Source: Cellulophaga baltica
GTDB taxonomy: Bacteria > Bacteroidota > Bacteroidia > Flavobacteriales > Flavobacteriaceae
DNA length: 64,000 nt
Direction: 5' to 3'
Assembly (NCBI RefSeq): GCF_900102165.1
Contig: NZ_FNBD01000015.1
Span: 1-64,000, forward strand
Shown here: piece by piece, positions 52,166-61,461 of the stretch
Layout of the letters: each line of letters starts with the position of its first letter
Numbering within the stretch: position 1 is the first letter of the stretch
Made by a program: the position numbers and the translations under genes
The notes under the pieces: generated by a model
Seen by the model: the letters and a program-made list of their open reading frames with translations, nothing else
Databases searched by the model: none
Told to the model about the DNA's origin: nothing

Positions 52166-55100
52166 CTAAAAATCTAAATTTAATCCTAAGGTGAATACTC
52201 TAGGTCTTGGGTAAAAATTATTATCTATTGCATTAAAATTCTCAGGGTCCTGTCCGCTATAATCACTTATAACAAAAAGATTATTTGCCGCACCGTAGAT
52301 TCTTAATGAGGCATCTTTTAAGAAATTAGGGACCCTAAACCCGATTACAATATTCTCCATTCTTAAAAAAGAAGCATCTTCTAAGAAATAATCAGAGAAA
52401 GGAATATTTCCTTGAACATTAACAAATGATGTAGTTGCTGTATCAGAATTAAAATCTAATACATTACTCAAGCTATTACTGTTGTTTGGTATTGCTCTGT
52501 CTATCCAGCCAGAAGTTAACCTTCTTGCATTGTAAACTTGCCCGCCAATTTGCCCTCTAAAACTAGAACTAAGATCCCAGTTTTTATAGTTTAGATTAAG
52601 TCCAAAACCAAAAGTCCAATTTGGTCTTAAAGTCTCGTAATATCTATCATCATTATTTATAATATTGTCCCCATTAATATCTACAAACGCATTAGATATA
52701 GGATCTCCATTAAGGTCATACACTTGTTTAAACACCCATGCAGAATATGGTTGATAACCTACTGTGTGATAAGCTAAGCTAACGCCTGTTCCTGTTGGCA
52801 AACCAGATTCGCTTGCTGTTATTCTAGTAACATCTTTTAAACTAGTAACCTCAGACCTGTTATAGCCTACATTAGAATTAAATTCTAATCTAAAATTTTC
52901 TGTGGTAATAGGGTTAATATTTAAATTAACTTCAAAACCTTTGCTTTCCGTTTCACCCACGTTCTGAACAAAAGCATCAGATAATGCTTGTCCTGGTGGC
53001 ACAGCAGTTTTTGCTAATAAGTCTTTCGTTTCTTTTTGGTAAAAATCTACAGAACCAGACATAATACCTTTAGCAAACAAATCAAAATCTAAACCAACAT
53101 TATACGTCGTTGTTTTTTCCCAAGTTAAATCTGGATTAAAGGCTTTTGCTGAATATAAATTTACTCCCGCTAGATATTGACTCGTTGTAGAACCTATTTC
53201 AAAAAGAGGTGAAGATGGGTAGTAACCAACAGCCCCCGTAATATCTTGCTGCCCAGTTTTACCAGCACCCAATCTTAATTTTAGATCATTAATTGTATTG
53301 GAATTTGCTACAAAACCTGCTTTTCCAATTTTCCAAGCTACCGCTGCAGCCGGGAAGTACCCCCATCTGTTCTCTTTCGTAAATAATGAAGAACCATCTG
53401 CTCTAAAAGATAATGTTACTAAAAATTGATTTGCTAAATCTATGTTCGTTCTTCCAAAGAAAGATTGTAGGTTTAAAACATTAAAATACCTATTCGTAAG
53501 ATTATTAGGGTCAATCAATTCTTCTCTTATCCCTGTTTCGTCATCATACCTAAATATTTTTTTAGTACCATCGTTTTCGAAGTTTTGATAAGAATAGCCA
53601 CCTTGCACTTCAAATCTTTTTACAAAACTTTCAAATTCTTTGGTATAGACTAAATATGCGTCTAGTGTAGTATTGGTAATATCCTGATCTTCTGTATAAT
53701 TTACACCTGGATTAAATACATAATTAGTATTTATATCTGTATCTGCATTATTAAATCTATATGTTGCTATTGAATTGTCTAAATATGTTTCCTCTATGTT
53801 AGCTTTAGACGCTTCTAACCCTAAATTAAGTACTGCTCTTAATTCCGGTAGGGCATGTAACTTATAATCTAATTCTAAACTCGCCAAAATACGAGCAACT
53901 TGTTCTGGTCGCTGTCTTTGTTTTAATAAGGCTAGAGGATTGCTTTGCCCATCTAATAATAATCTATTACCATCTACAATCGTATTTTGGTAAAAACCTC
54001 CAAAACGATTGTCTGCACTTGTATCTAGAACCGGTTTTGTGGGGTCCATGTTTATAGCACCTCCCAAAGCACCACCTTCATCTATAGCGTTTTTATCAGA
54101 AAAAAGTCCTTTTGCATTTAGACTTACTTTTAGATGATCATCTAAGAAAGCCGGAGTTAACTTAAGCGATAAAGTTACTCTTTCATAATCGTTAGTTTTC
54201 ACTACTCCCCCAGTATTCGTATAACCTATAGAACCCCTAAAAGGTATCTTACCTCCTAAATTAGCTCTTGCACTAAAGTTTGTATTGGTAGAAATGGCTG
54301 TTCTGAAAATTTCATCTTGCCAATTGGTGTCCCCAATAATTCTTCCTTCTATAGCCGCCGTTAAGGGATTATCTGTTACCGTTGTGTTAGGATCATCTAC
54401 TCCTAATAAATTTGTAAATGATGGATGGTATGTACTAATGAAATTTACGTATTGATCACTATCCATTACATCTATAGTACTAGCTACATTGCTTACAGAT
54501 ACATCTGATGTAAAATTAAATTTAACTTCTCCTGTTGTTCCTTTTTTAGTAGCTATAATAATTACACCATTCGATGCTCTAGAACCGTAAATAGCTGTTG
54601 CAGAAGCGTCTTTTAAAACACTAAAACTTTCTATATCATTTGGATTGATCAATGATAAAGGATTACCAACTCCGGCTGGATTTGTGTTATCTACAGGGAT
54701 ACCATCTATAACAATTAACGGACTGTTATTTGCAGATAAAGAAGAACCTCCTCTAATTCTGATATTAGGTGCTGCATCCGGCTGCCCACCGTTGGAGGTA
54801 ATTCTCACCCCTGCCATTTTACCTGTCAATAACTGATCTGCAGAAACTACGGAACCTTGATTAAAGTCTTTTGAAGACAATACATCTACCGAACCTGTTA
54901 AATCTTCTTTTTTTGCACTACCGTAACCAATTAACACAACCTCTTCTAATAATTGTGTATCAGTTTCTAAAGAAACATTTAAGGTAGTACCGGCAATTTT
55001 TTCTTCAATACTCTTATAACCGATATAGGAAAATTGCAATATATCATTTTGGTTTGCTGAGATAGTATAATTACCATCAAAATCTGTAGAAACACCTTTT

Positions 55101-55246
55101 GTAGTTCCCTTCAAAATTATACTAACACCTGGCAACGGATCACCTGTTGTTTGATCTGTAACTAATCCAGAAATTTGTTCTTGAGATATAGCCCATAACG
55201 GTACGAATAGCATAATCAAAAAGAACTTGTAAAATCTTTTATTCAT
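52166..55246 (-). CDS. susC: SusC-like TonB-dependent outer-membrane transporter (starch locus)
   Basis: The 1026-residue protein has a signal peptide (about residues 1-21, ending AISQ), a carboxypeptidase-regulatory domain (about 25-105, STDFDGNYTI), the TonB-box-like region EVVLIGYG, a plug domain (about 115-240, with TAIYGSRASNGVIII) and a large barrel ending NLDF. It imports maltooligosaccharides with SusD, energised by TonB. It is the first gene of the minus-strand starch operon; the upstream region holds palindromes and repeats that are possible regulator sites. Confidence 0.95.
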   Translation of the reverse strand: MNKRFYKFFLIMLFVPLWAISQEQISGLVTDQTTGDPLPGVSIILKGTTKGVSTDFDGNYTISANQNDILQFSYIGYKSIEEKIAGTTLNVSLETDTQLLEEVVLIGYGSAKKEDLTGSVDVLSSKDFNQGSVVSADQLLTGKMAGVRITSNGGQPDAAPNIRIRGGSSLSANNSPLIVIDGIPVDNTNPAGVGNPLSLINPNDIESFSVLKDASATAIYGSRASNGVIIIATKKGTTGEVKFNFTSDVSVSNVASTIDVMDSDQYVNFISTYHPSFTNLLGVDDPNTTVTDNPLTAAIEGRIIGDTNWQDEIFRTAISTNTNFSARANLGGKIPFRGSIGYTNTGGVVKTNDYERVTLSLKLTPAFLDDHLKVSLNAKGLFSDKNAIDEGGALGGAINMDPTKPVLDTSADNRFGGFYQNTIVDGNRLLLDGQSNPLALLKQRQRPEQVARILASLELDYKLHALPELRAVLNLGLEASKANIEETYLDNSIATYRFNNADTDINTNYVFNPGVNYTEDQDITNTTLDAYLVYTKEFESFVKRFEVQGGYSYQNFENDGTKKIFRYDDETGIREELIDPNNLTNRYFNVLNLQSFFGRTNIDLANQFLVTLSFRADGSSLFTKENRWGYFPAAAVAWKIGKAGFVANSNTINDLKLRLGAGKTGQQDITGAVGYYPSSPLFEIGSTTSQYLAGVNLYSAKAFNPDLTWEKTTTYNVGLDFDLFAKGIMSGSVDFYQKETKDLLAKTAVPPGQALSDAFVQNVGETESKGFEVNLNINPITTENFRLEFNSNVGYNRSEVTSLKDVTRITASESGLPTGTGVSLAYHTVGYQPYSAWVFKQVYDLNGDPISNAFVDINGDNIINNDDRYYETLRPNWTFGFGLNLNYKNWDLSSSFRGQIGGQVYNARRLTSGWIDRAIPNNSNSLSNVLDFNSDTATTSFVNVQGNIPFSDYFLEDASFLRMENIVIGFRVPNFLKDASLRIYGAANNLFVISDYSGQDPENFNAIDNNFYPRPRVFTLGLNLDF

Positions 55247-55323
55247 AATTTAGTTGAGTTTAATTTATACGCTAAAACTAAGCCCCCAAAAGCCTGATAT
55301 CGCTTCATTCTATAAAATGACCC

Positions 55324-55353
55324 CACTTTTTTTGACATTTGACAAAAAAAGTG
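55324..55353. promoter_or_regulatory. 30-bp palindrome upstream of susC
   Basis: CACTTTTTTTG and CAAAAAAAGTG are perfect 11-bp arms around an 8-bp centre, 78 bp before the susC start. It contains GACA repeated in direct orientation at the centre. It may be an operator or an mRNA structure. Confidence 0.45.
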
Positions 55354-55424
55354 ATGCTGAATTACGGTTCTGCTAACAATTAACCTTTTAATTATCAGCA
55401 ACTTTATAAATCTATCTATTGGAT

Positions 55425-55472
55425 AGTGTAAATCTGAAAGTGTAAAACACTGTTATAAAAGAAAATTTACAC
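55425..55472. promoter_or_regulatory. AGTGTAAA direct repeats, possible AraC-regulator sites
   Basis: AGTGTAAA occurs at 55425-55432 and 55439-55446, 14 bp apart, and TTTACAC in the inverse sense at 55466-55472. Direct repeats of this kind are what AraC-family proteins usually bind; the locus encodes such a regulator. Binding is inferred. Confidence 0.4.
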
Positions 55473-55524
55473 CATTATATCACCATAAATTTCATCCGTA
55501 GTGTCCTAAAAAATGCGCATAAAA

Positions 55525-55554
55525 AAAGCATCAAACTTTTCAGTTTGATGCTTT
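55525..55554 (-). terminator. Terminator after the DUF2147 gene
   Basis: AAAGCATCAAACT at 55525-55537 pairs perfectly with AGTTTGATGCTTT at 55542-55554; on the minus strand a T run follows. Confidence 0.9.
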
Positions 55555-55576
55555 ACCTAAATTGTAATGATGTTTA

Positions 55577-55999
55577 CTATTGCACTCGTGTCCAATATTG
55601 TGTTCTTCCTAATAAAGAAAAACCGATAAAGCCACGCACTTTTAATTTATTTGTTTCTTCTAACGTGATATAACATTTATAGACTTTTCCAGATTCTGGA
55701 TCCAAAATTGTTCCGTCTTCCCATTCGTCATCATCTTTCTCTAGGTCTTTAATAATTACCATACCCAAAATAGGTTTATCCTTATTGGCACCCGTACAAG
55801 CTTCACAAAGACGGTCTTGCCTTGACTTGTCTGTTATTTCTATAATTTTACCAAATACTTTTCCATTATCTGAGTAAATTTCTACCACAGATCTCACCTT
55901 GCCAGTTTCATCATCAATAGTTTGCCATTTACCAGTAACACTTTGTGCATGCAAAGTGACATTAAGCATTAAAAAAATTGAGGCTATTAAAAATTTCAT
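55577..55999 (-). CDS. DUF2147 secreted protein
   Basis: The 140-residue protein has a signal peptide (ending LHAQ near residue 19) and a DUF2147 domain, with GKWQTIDDETGKVRSVVEIY near the start, WEDGTILDPESGKVYKCYI in the middle and FSLLGRTQYWTRV at the end. Such proteins are lipocalin-like and periplasmic, of unknown function. It is monocistronic with its own terminator. Confidence 0.83.
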   Translation of the reverse strand: MKFLIASIFLMLNVTLHAQSVTGKWQTIDDETGKVRSVVEIYSDNGKVFGKIIEITDKSRQDRLCEACTGANKDKPILGMVIIKDLEKDDDEWEDGTILDPESGKVYKCYITLEETNKLKVRGFIGFSLLGRTQYWTRVQ

Positions 56000-56472
56000 A
56001 TGATTGTTTTTTTATTTAAAAATACAGAAAGGATATGAAATCGCATAATAAATATCCAGATTAAAAATTTGACTTCATTAAAATTAAAAATTATGGGAAT
56101 ATACTTTTTTATGACCCCTTGGACTAGCTTCAACTAATCACATAATTAAGATGCTGTTTATAGCACTTTATTATTTACTATTTAATAAAACATTTTATAG
56201 TTTATGATAAAAGCCTATTAAGAAACAATAACCACATTTTTTTAACAGCATTAAACATCTTCTAACAAATATTTAATTTTAACAAATTTAATTCAACAAT
56301 AAATATCAATAGATAAATTAATGATAATATTTAACTTAATATATTATTAATATTGTAATTAATTCATTGATAATTATCAAGTGCTTAAAAATCTACAAAC
56401 TACCATATACTTTATTGTTTTCTTAACATTTTATTTACATTTTTAGCTTCTACTAACTCAAAATAGATAAGT
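56000..56472. promoter_or_regulatory. AT-rich region upstream of the second susC
   Basis: This 473-bp gap is strongly AT-rich and has no gene that I can support. It contains a perfect 14-bp palindrome TTGATAATTATCAA at 56367-56380, about 90 bp before the susC-like start, and a poor -7-like TACATTTT close to the gene. The reverse-strand reading of this area is a shadow. Confidence 0.5.
56367..56380. promoter_or_regulatory. Palindrome upstream of second susC
   Basis: TTGATAATTATCAA is a perfect 14-bp palindrome in an AT-rich context, where chance palindromes are fairly common. Possible regulator site for the second SusCD pair. Confidence 0.25.
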
Positions 56473-59400
56473 ATGAAGACAAAGTTTCGTGGAATTTTGA
56501 CGCTACTACTAGCGTTTGTCGTGCAACAAACATTTGCACAAGAAAAGATTATCTCAGGTACTGTATCAGACAATTCTGGTATCCCCCTCCCTGCTGCCTC
56601 AGTAGTAATTAAAGGCAGTTCCTCCGGCACATCTACAGATTTTGATGGAAAGTACTCCTTACAAGTGAATATTGGAGACATTGTTCTATTCAGTTATGTG
56701 GGATGCACTTCTTCTGAAGTAGCCGTTGGAGCAGCGAACACAATAGATGTTACTTTAGCGGAAGATGCTTCTTTACTTGATGAAGTTGTAGTAACCGGAT
56801 TAGGCATTAAAAGAGATAAAAAATCTATAGGTTACTCACAACAATCTGTATCAGGAGAAGAACTACAAAAAGGAAGACAAACAGACATTAACAATGCACT
56901 AGCTGGAAGAGTTTCAGGGGTACAAGTTGTTGGTAATTCATCTTCTACATTTGGTAATTCCGAAATCAAACTGAGAGGTGAAACAGGTGCTTTGTATGTA
57001 GTTGACGGTGTTCAAGTTTATTCAATTAGCGATATAAATATGGAAAGTGTTTCAGATATGTCTGTATTAAAAGGAGCTTCGGCAACAGCTATATATGGTC
57101 CAGATGGTCGAAATGGGGTTATTATTATCACTACCAAAAAAGGGAAATCCGGAAAAGCTACATTTACAATTGACCAGACGACAATGGTGAATAGAGTAAC
57201 TACATTACCTGACTATCAAAATGAATATGGAGGTGGATATAGTCAAACATTCAATACTTTTTCATATGATCCAAGCGTTGATCCTGCCTCATGGGCCGGA
57301 TTTGATGGAGATTTATATCCAGATTATTATGCTGATGAATCTTGGGGTCCTAAATTAGAAGGTCAATTGGTACGCCATTGGGATTCTTGGTTAGAGGGAA
57401 CAGATTATTTTGGCGAATCACGAGAATGGTCACCAACTACCAGTGATGTTGATGATTTTTATAATACTGGCGTAACTTCAAATACTGCTTTTACATTTGC
57501 TAAAGGAGGAGATGATTATGATATTAGAACTTCATTATCTGTCATTGATCAAAGTGGAATTATTCCTAATTCTAGCCAAAAAACAGTTAATGCTTCCATT
57601 AATGTTGGGTACAACATTAGTGATAAACTGTCTATACAAGGTGTATTTAATTATCAAGACAGAACGACATCGAACAATCCTGATGAAACCTATGGCAATT
57701 TAGGTTCTAATATGAACCAATGGTGGCAAAGACAATTAGACTTAGATAGACTAAAAAACTATGAACAAAATGGTACAGTATTATCATGGAATATAGGAGG
57801 TCCTAGAGATTTCGGACCTTTATATTGGGATTCTCCATACTTTCAAACCAACGAAAACTTAAGAAATGATGATAAAAATAGTGCTTTTGGAAAAATAGGT
57901 ATTACGTACAAATTTAATGAAAAATTCACCGTATTAGGTGAGGTCAGAAGTACTTTCAACTCTTACATTGGTAATGATAGAGGTACTACAAAAAGCACCG
58001 TAGAGACCCCTTTTTATGAGGAATACCAATATAGAAATAATAAAGAACAATATTTTGGCATGGCAACCTATACGGATGAATATGCAGATGGTAATCTAGA
58101 TTTAAATGTGAGTTTAGGTGGTGACATTGTATCTAACGATTACAATTACATATTTGCAACAACAAATGGCGGCCTATCAATACCAGGCTTTTATAACTTA
58201 TCAGGATCCGTTGATGCCGCTACTACTTCTACAGAAATTGAGCAAAGTAAAACTAGAGGTGCATTTTTAAAAACATCCCTTGGATACAGAAGTATGCTTT
58301 ATTTGGATGCTTCATATAGATATGATTGGTCTTCTACAGCATCTGCAGACAACAATAGAGTAGAAACATTTGGTGTGTCAACAAGTATATTAGCACATAA
58401 GCTTTTACCCGTAAATGATATTCTAACATTTGCAAAATTTAGAGCTGGTTATGCTAGCGCACCTTATTTTCCAGACCCATACTTAATTGCAAGTGTTTAC
58501 GAACCTGGAGATTTATACCAAGGTTACGGAACTTTATCTGTACCCGATACTCAAAGTAATTTTAATTTAGTTGGAGGTACAAGAACTGAATTTGAAGTTG
58601 GTGCCGAATTCAGATTTGTTAAAAATAGAATTGGACTAGATGTAACTTATTTTAATAGGATTGATGAAGATATCCCCACAGAAGTCTCATTAGATGGTTC
58701 AACTGGATATACAGATATTACAGTAAATTCAGGGAAAACAACTTCAAATGGTTTAGAACTGGCACTAAGCGGAACCATAATTAAAGGAGATAATTTCTCA
58801 TGGGATTTAAGTGTAAATATTGGAACACTTAAGAAAGTGGTAAATGAAATATTTCCAGGTGTAGAATCCTATGATATTAGTACATACGGAAACGTAAGTC
58901 TACAAGCTCGTGTTGGTGAAGAATATGGATTATTTTACGGCGATGGATTTGCAAGGCATACTGATGGCAGCATTATTTTCACTGGTACTGACTCTGATAG
59001 TTTTGCCCTTGAGAATAACAAAAACCTTGGAAGTTTATTACCTGATTTCACAGGTGGTTTATCTACAACGTTTAAATACAAAAACCTTGATTTATACTTA
59101 GGTCTTGATGGTCAAAAAGGTGGTTTATACTATTCTAGAACAGAAAGATATTTTGCTGGTTCTGGTCTTGCAAGCTACACAGCAGGCGAGAATGATTTAG
59201 GAAATCCCTTGAGAGATGAAGTAGATTCAGGTGGAGGGGTTCATATTGTTGGTGTTTTACAAACAGGAACAGATGGTGATGGAAATCCAATTTCTGATGG
59301 TACTATAGTTGATAAGTATGTAGATGCAAAAGATTATTTTGCCTCAGGAAATCTTGGTAACGTATACGAAAACAACGTTCATGATGCCGATTACCTTAAA

Positions 59401-59628
59401 CTTAGAACTGTTAAATTAACCTATACTTTTAAGAAGCCTTTGGTTAATAAACTTGGATTAGATGATGTACAAATTTCTTTATTAGGTAACAATGTTTGGC
59501 TAATTTATTCTGATCTACCTTGGATTGATCCTTCAGAATTAGAAAAAAGAAATGGTGTTAACTGGGCCGAAAGCGGTACGCTCCCTATGACTAGCTCTTA
59601 TGGGGTTAACTTAAAATTAACATTTTAA
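56473..59628 (+). CDS. SusC/RagA-family TonB-dependent transporter (second pair)
   Basis: The 1051-residue protein has a signal peptide (about residues 1-22, ending TFAQ), a carboxypeptidase-regulatory domain (about 27-105, STDFDGKYSL), a TonB-box-like VVVTGLG, a plug domain (about 115-235, with ATAIYGPDGRNGVIII) and a barrel ending in KLTF. It pairs with the SusD-like gene 12 bp downstream. No glycoside hydrolase is adjacent within the plus-strand unit, so the substrate is not known; SusCD pairs without enzymes sometimes serve peptides or oligosaccharides from other loci. Confidence 0.93.
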   Translation: MKTKFRGILTLLLAFVVQQTFAQEKIISGTVSDNSGIPLPAASVVIKGSSSGTSTDFDGKYSLQVNIGDIVLFSYVGCTSSEVAVGAANTIDVTLAEDASLLDEVVVTGLGIKRDKKSIGYSQQSVSGEELQKGRQTDINNALAGRVSGVQVVGNSSSTFGNSEIKLRGETGALYVVDGVQVYSISDINMESVSDMSVLKGASATAIYGPDGRNGVIIITTKKGKSGKATFTIDQTTMVNRVTTLPDYQNEYGGGYSQTFNTFSYDPSVDPASWAGFDGDLYPDYYADESWGPKLEGQLVRHWDSWLEGTDYFGESREWSPTTSDVDDFYNTGVTSNTAFTFAKGGDDYDIRTSLSVIDQSGIIPNSSQKTVNASINVGYNISDKLSIQGVFNYQDRTTSNNPDETYGNLGSNMNQWWQRQLDLDRLKNYEQNGTVLSWNIGGPRDFGPLYWDSPYFQTNENLRNDDKNSAFGKIGITYKFNEKFTVLGEVRSTFNSYIGNDRGTTKSTVETPFYEEYQYRNNKEQYFGMATYTDEYADGNLDLNVSLGGDIVSNDYNYIFATTNGGLSIPGFYNLSGSVDAATTSTEIEQSKTRGAFLKTSLGYRSMLYLDASYRYDWSSTASADNNRVETFGVSTSILAHKLLPVNDILTFAKFRAGYASAPYFPDPYLIASVYEPGDLYQGYGTLSVPDTQSNFNLVGGTRTEFEVGAEFRFVKNRIGLDVTYFNRIDEDIPTEVSLDGSTGYTDITVNSGKTTSNGLELALSGTIIKGDNFSWDLSVNIGTLKKVVNEIFPGVESYDISTYGNVSLQARVGEEYGLFYGDGFARHTDGSIIFTGTDSDSFALENNKNLGSLLPDFTGGLSTTFKYKNLDLYLGLDGQKGGLYYSRTERYFAGSGLASYTAGENDLGNPLRDEVDSGGGVHIVGVLQTGTDGDGNPISDGTIVDKYVDAKDYFASGNLGNVYENNVHDADYLKLRTVKLTYTFKKPLVNKLGLDDVQISLLGNNVWLIYSDLPWIDPSELEKRNGVNWAESGTLPMTSSYGVNLKLTF

Positions 59629-59640
59629 AACACAACAAAA

Positions 59641-61089
59641 ATGAAGAAAATATATAAAAACATACTACTATTGGTTAGCATTACAGCCATATTTAATTCT
59701 TGTGAAACTGTCGATTTTGGCGATATTAATGAGGATCCTAACGGACCAACGTCAGCTGTAACTTCACAATTGCTTACTGAAGCTCAAAAAGATATCTCTA
59801 CAATAACAACTAGTGATACGGGCATACTTTATATGCAACATCTGACAGAAGGCCAATACCCTGGAGATTCAAGATATGGAACCCTAACTTTTAGTTATGA
59901 TAATTATTATACTGGAGCAATTCAAAACTTGAATCAAATAATTTCTTTAAATGAAGATGAATCCACAATGGAAGAAGCTTCTGCTTATGGTGATAATAAC
60001 AACCAAATTGCAACTGCAAAGCTTGTCAGAGCATTTATTTTACATTTTATGACAGACAGTTGGGGAGGTTTACCATGGGAAGGAGCATTTCAAGGTATTG
60101 ATAATGCACAACCAACATTTCAAACTCAAGAAGAATTGTATACTATTCTTTTTGACGAAATAGAGGAATCCTTGGCTTTAATAGATGAAACAGCTTCAGG
60201 ACCACATGGAGATCTTATGTTCAGCGGAGATATGAGTAGATGGATTATTTTTGCTAATTCATTAAAAATGACTGCGGCATTAAGACTTTCTGATGTAAAT
60301 GCAACCCTAGCTCAAACTAAATTTGAAGAAGTAATTGTTTCAGGTAATTACATAAAAAGCAATGAAGATAATATTGAATTTAATTATGCCTCAGATGATG
60401 CTAGTGATAGTCCATGGCAAGACAGATTTGAAACAAGAGAAGATTATATTTTATCGGATGAAATGGCTGAATCTCTAAGAACTAATTTAGATCCAAGACT
60501 TTTTAAATATGCAGAACCTTCTACAGATTCTATTGTTAGTTCACCTGCATGGCCTGATGAATCTGATGCAGCTTACGTTGGCGCTCCTGACGGTGCAGTG
60601 AATGGAAATACCGTAGATTATTCATTTCCTACCGCTACAATTATTTACGACCCAGTGTATCCTACTCCCGTTTATACTGCAGCACAAACTAAATTTTCTA
60701 TGGCAGAAGCAGCTTTAAGAGGTTGGTCTGTTGGTACTAACGCTGAAAGTTTATTTGAAGAAGCTATTACGCTATCCATGGAATATTGGAAAGTTGAAAG
60801 CGCTGATATAACAGCATATTTAAGTACTCACACAAGCGCAACAATGGAAGATATAGCTTATGAAAAATGGGTTGCTTTATATCTAAATGGGCCTGAAGCT
60901 TGGGCTGAATGGAGAAGACTTGACGCCCCTACCTTAACCCCTTCAGAATATGCAAATGATGCTAGAATTCCTGTTAGGTACGCTTATGATTCTTCGGTAG
61001 AAGATAATAACAAAACTAATTATGATGCAATAATAGCAATACAGGGTTTAGACAATTTACACACAAAACTTTGGTGGGATGTCAATTAA
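59641..61089 (+). CDS. SusD/RagB-family lipoprotein (second pair)
   Basis: The 482-residue protein has a lipobox FNSC (Cys near residue 21) and belongs to the SusD-like_2 branch, recognised by LVRAFILHFMTDSWGGLPW (about 122-140), DPRLFKYAEPS and the C-terminal YEKWVALYLNGPEAWAEWRR. It would bind the substrate at the surface together with the SusC-like protein upstream. A hairpin terminator follows, so this SusCD pair is a two-gene operon. Confidence 0.92.
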   Translation: MKKIYKNILLLVSITAIFNSCETVDFGDINEDPNGPTSAVTSQLLTEAQKDISTITTSDTGILYMQHLTEGQYPGDSRYGTLTFSYDNYYTGAIQNLNQIISLNEDESTMEEASAYGDNNNQIATAKLVRAFILHFMTDSWGGLPWEGAFQGIDNAQPTFQTQEELYTILFDEIEESLALIDETASGPHGDLMFSGDMSRWIIFANSLKMTAALRLSDVNATLAQTKFEEVIVSGNYIKSNEDNIEFNYASDDASDSPWQDRFETREDYILSDEMAESLRTNLDPRLFKYAEPSTDSIVSSPAWPDESDAAYVGAPDGAVNGNTVDYSFPTATIIYDPVYPTPVYTAAQTKFSMAEAALRGWSVGTNAESLFEEAITLSMEYWKVESADITAYLSTHTSATMEDIAYEKWVALYLNGPEAWAEWRRLDAPTLTPSEYANDARIPVRYAYDSSVEDNNKTNYDAIIAIQGLDNLHTKLWWDVN

Positions 61090-61139
61090 ATAAAATCCCA
61101 TCCTAAATAATCGATAAAAATTATTAAAGGATTAAATTT

Positions 61140-61174
61140 AAAGCTTAATGATCTAGTATCATTAAGCTTTTTTT
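61140..61174 (+). terminator. Terminator after second SusCD pair
   Basis: AAAGCTTAATGAT at 61140-61152 pairs perfectly with ATCATTAAGCTTT at 61158-61170 around CTAGT, followed by T. Confidence 0.9.
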
Positions 61175-61358
61175 GATTTGAAGTAATTCTAGAATTGGAC
61201 AAGGGTGGTCTAATTTGGTGGTAAATACCAGCAACTTCATTTACTTCTTTTTGTATGATTTCCAGGCTGTTTTTATATGTGTCACTATTAGAAAGAGGTG
61301 TCAAATGCTCCTTTATAAACTTTCTAAAAGAAAAGTATAGTAGAAAACTTTTAATAAT
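61173..61358 (-). pseudogene. Probable remnant of an IS3-family transposase C-terminus
   Basis: In the minus frame the text FRKFIKEHLTPLSNS, then EVNEVAGIYHQIRPPLSNSR and ITSNQ resembles the end of IS3-type integrase cores, where YNxxRPHxSxxxLTPxQ is the usual signature. There is no upstream DDE domain: an in-frame stop lies at 61359-61361. About 60 codons remain, so it would be a decayed insertion. The match is short and I give it modest confidence. Confidence 0.4.
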
Positions 61359-61409
61359 TTAAAACCCTGATAAAAAAAAGGTTTGGAAGCTGTTCTGCTA
61401 AAATAAAAA

Positions 61410-61437
61410 AAGGTGCTTAGAAAATTCTAAACACCTT
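61410..61437 (-). terminator. Terminator of the minus-strand glycan operon
   Basis: AAGGTGCTTAGAA at 61410-61422 pairs with TTCTAAACACCTT at 61425-61437 with one mismatch; T runs flank it on both strands. Confidence 0.75.
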
Positions 61438-61461
61438 TTTCACTACTCAACTAACTAATTA

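Larger units (their letters stand above)
55247..55576. promoter_or_regulatory. Upstream region of the starch operon
   Basis: This 330-bp gap contains a 30-bp palindrome at 55324-55353, AGTGTAAA direct repeats at 55425 and 55439 with an inverted TTTACAC at 55466, and at its far end a terminator of the DUF2147 gene. No gene is visible. I find no clear TAnnTTTG box on the minus strand. Confidence 0.55.
61090..61461. other. Gap with two terminators and a transposase remnant
   Basis: This 372-bp stretch between convergent operons contains the terminator of the second SusCD pair (61140-61174), a degenerate IS3-type coding remnant (61173-61358, minus strand) and the terminator of the minus-strand glycan operon (61410-61437). 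I see nothing else. Confidence 0.6.

Noticed and set aside
56412-56681. Minus-strand open frame upstream of the second susC
   Set aside because: It mostly overlaps the signal peptide and N-terminal domain of the SusC-like gene on the other strand; no family features.
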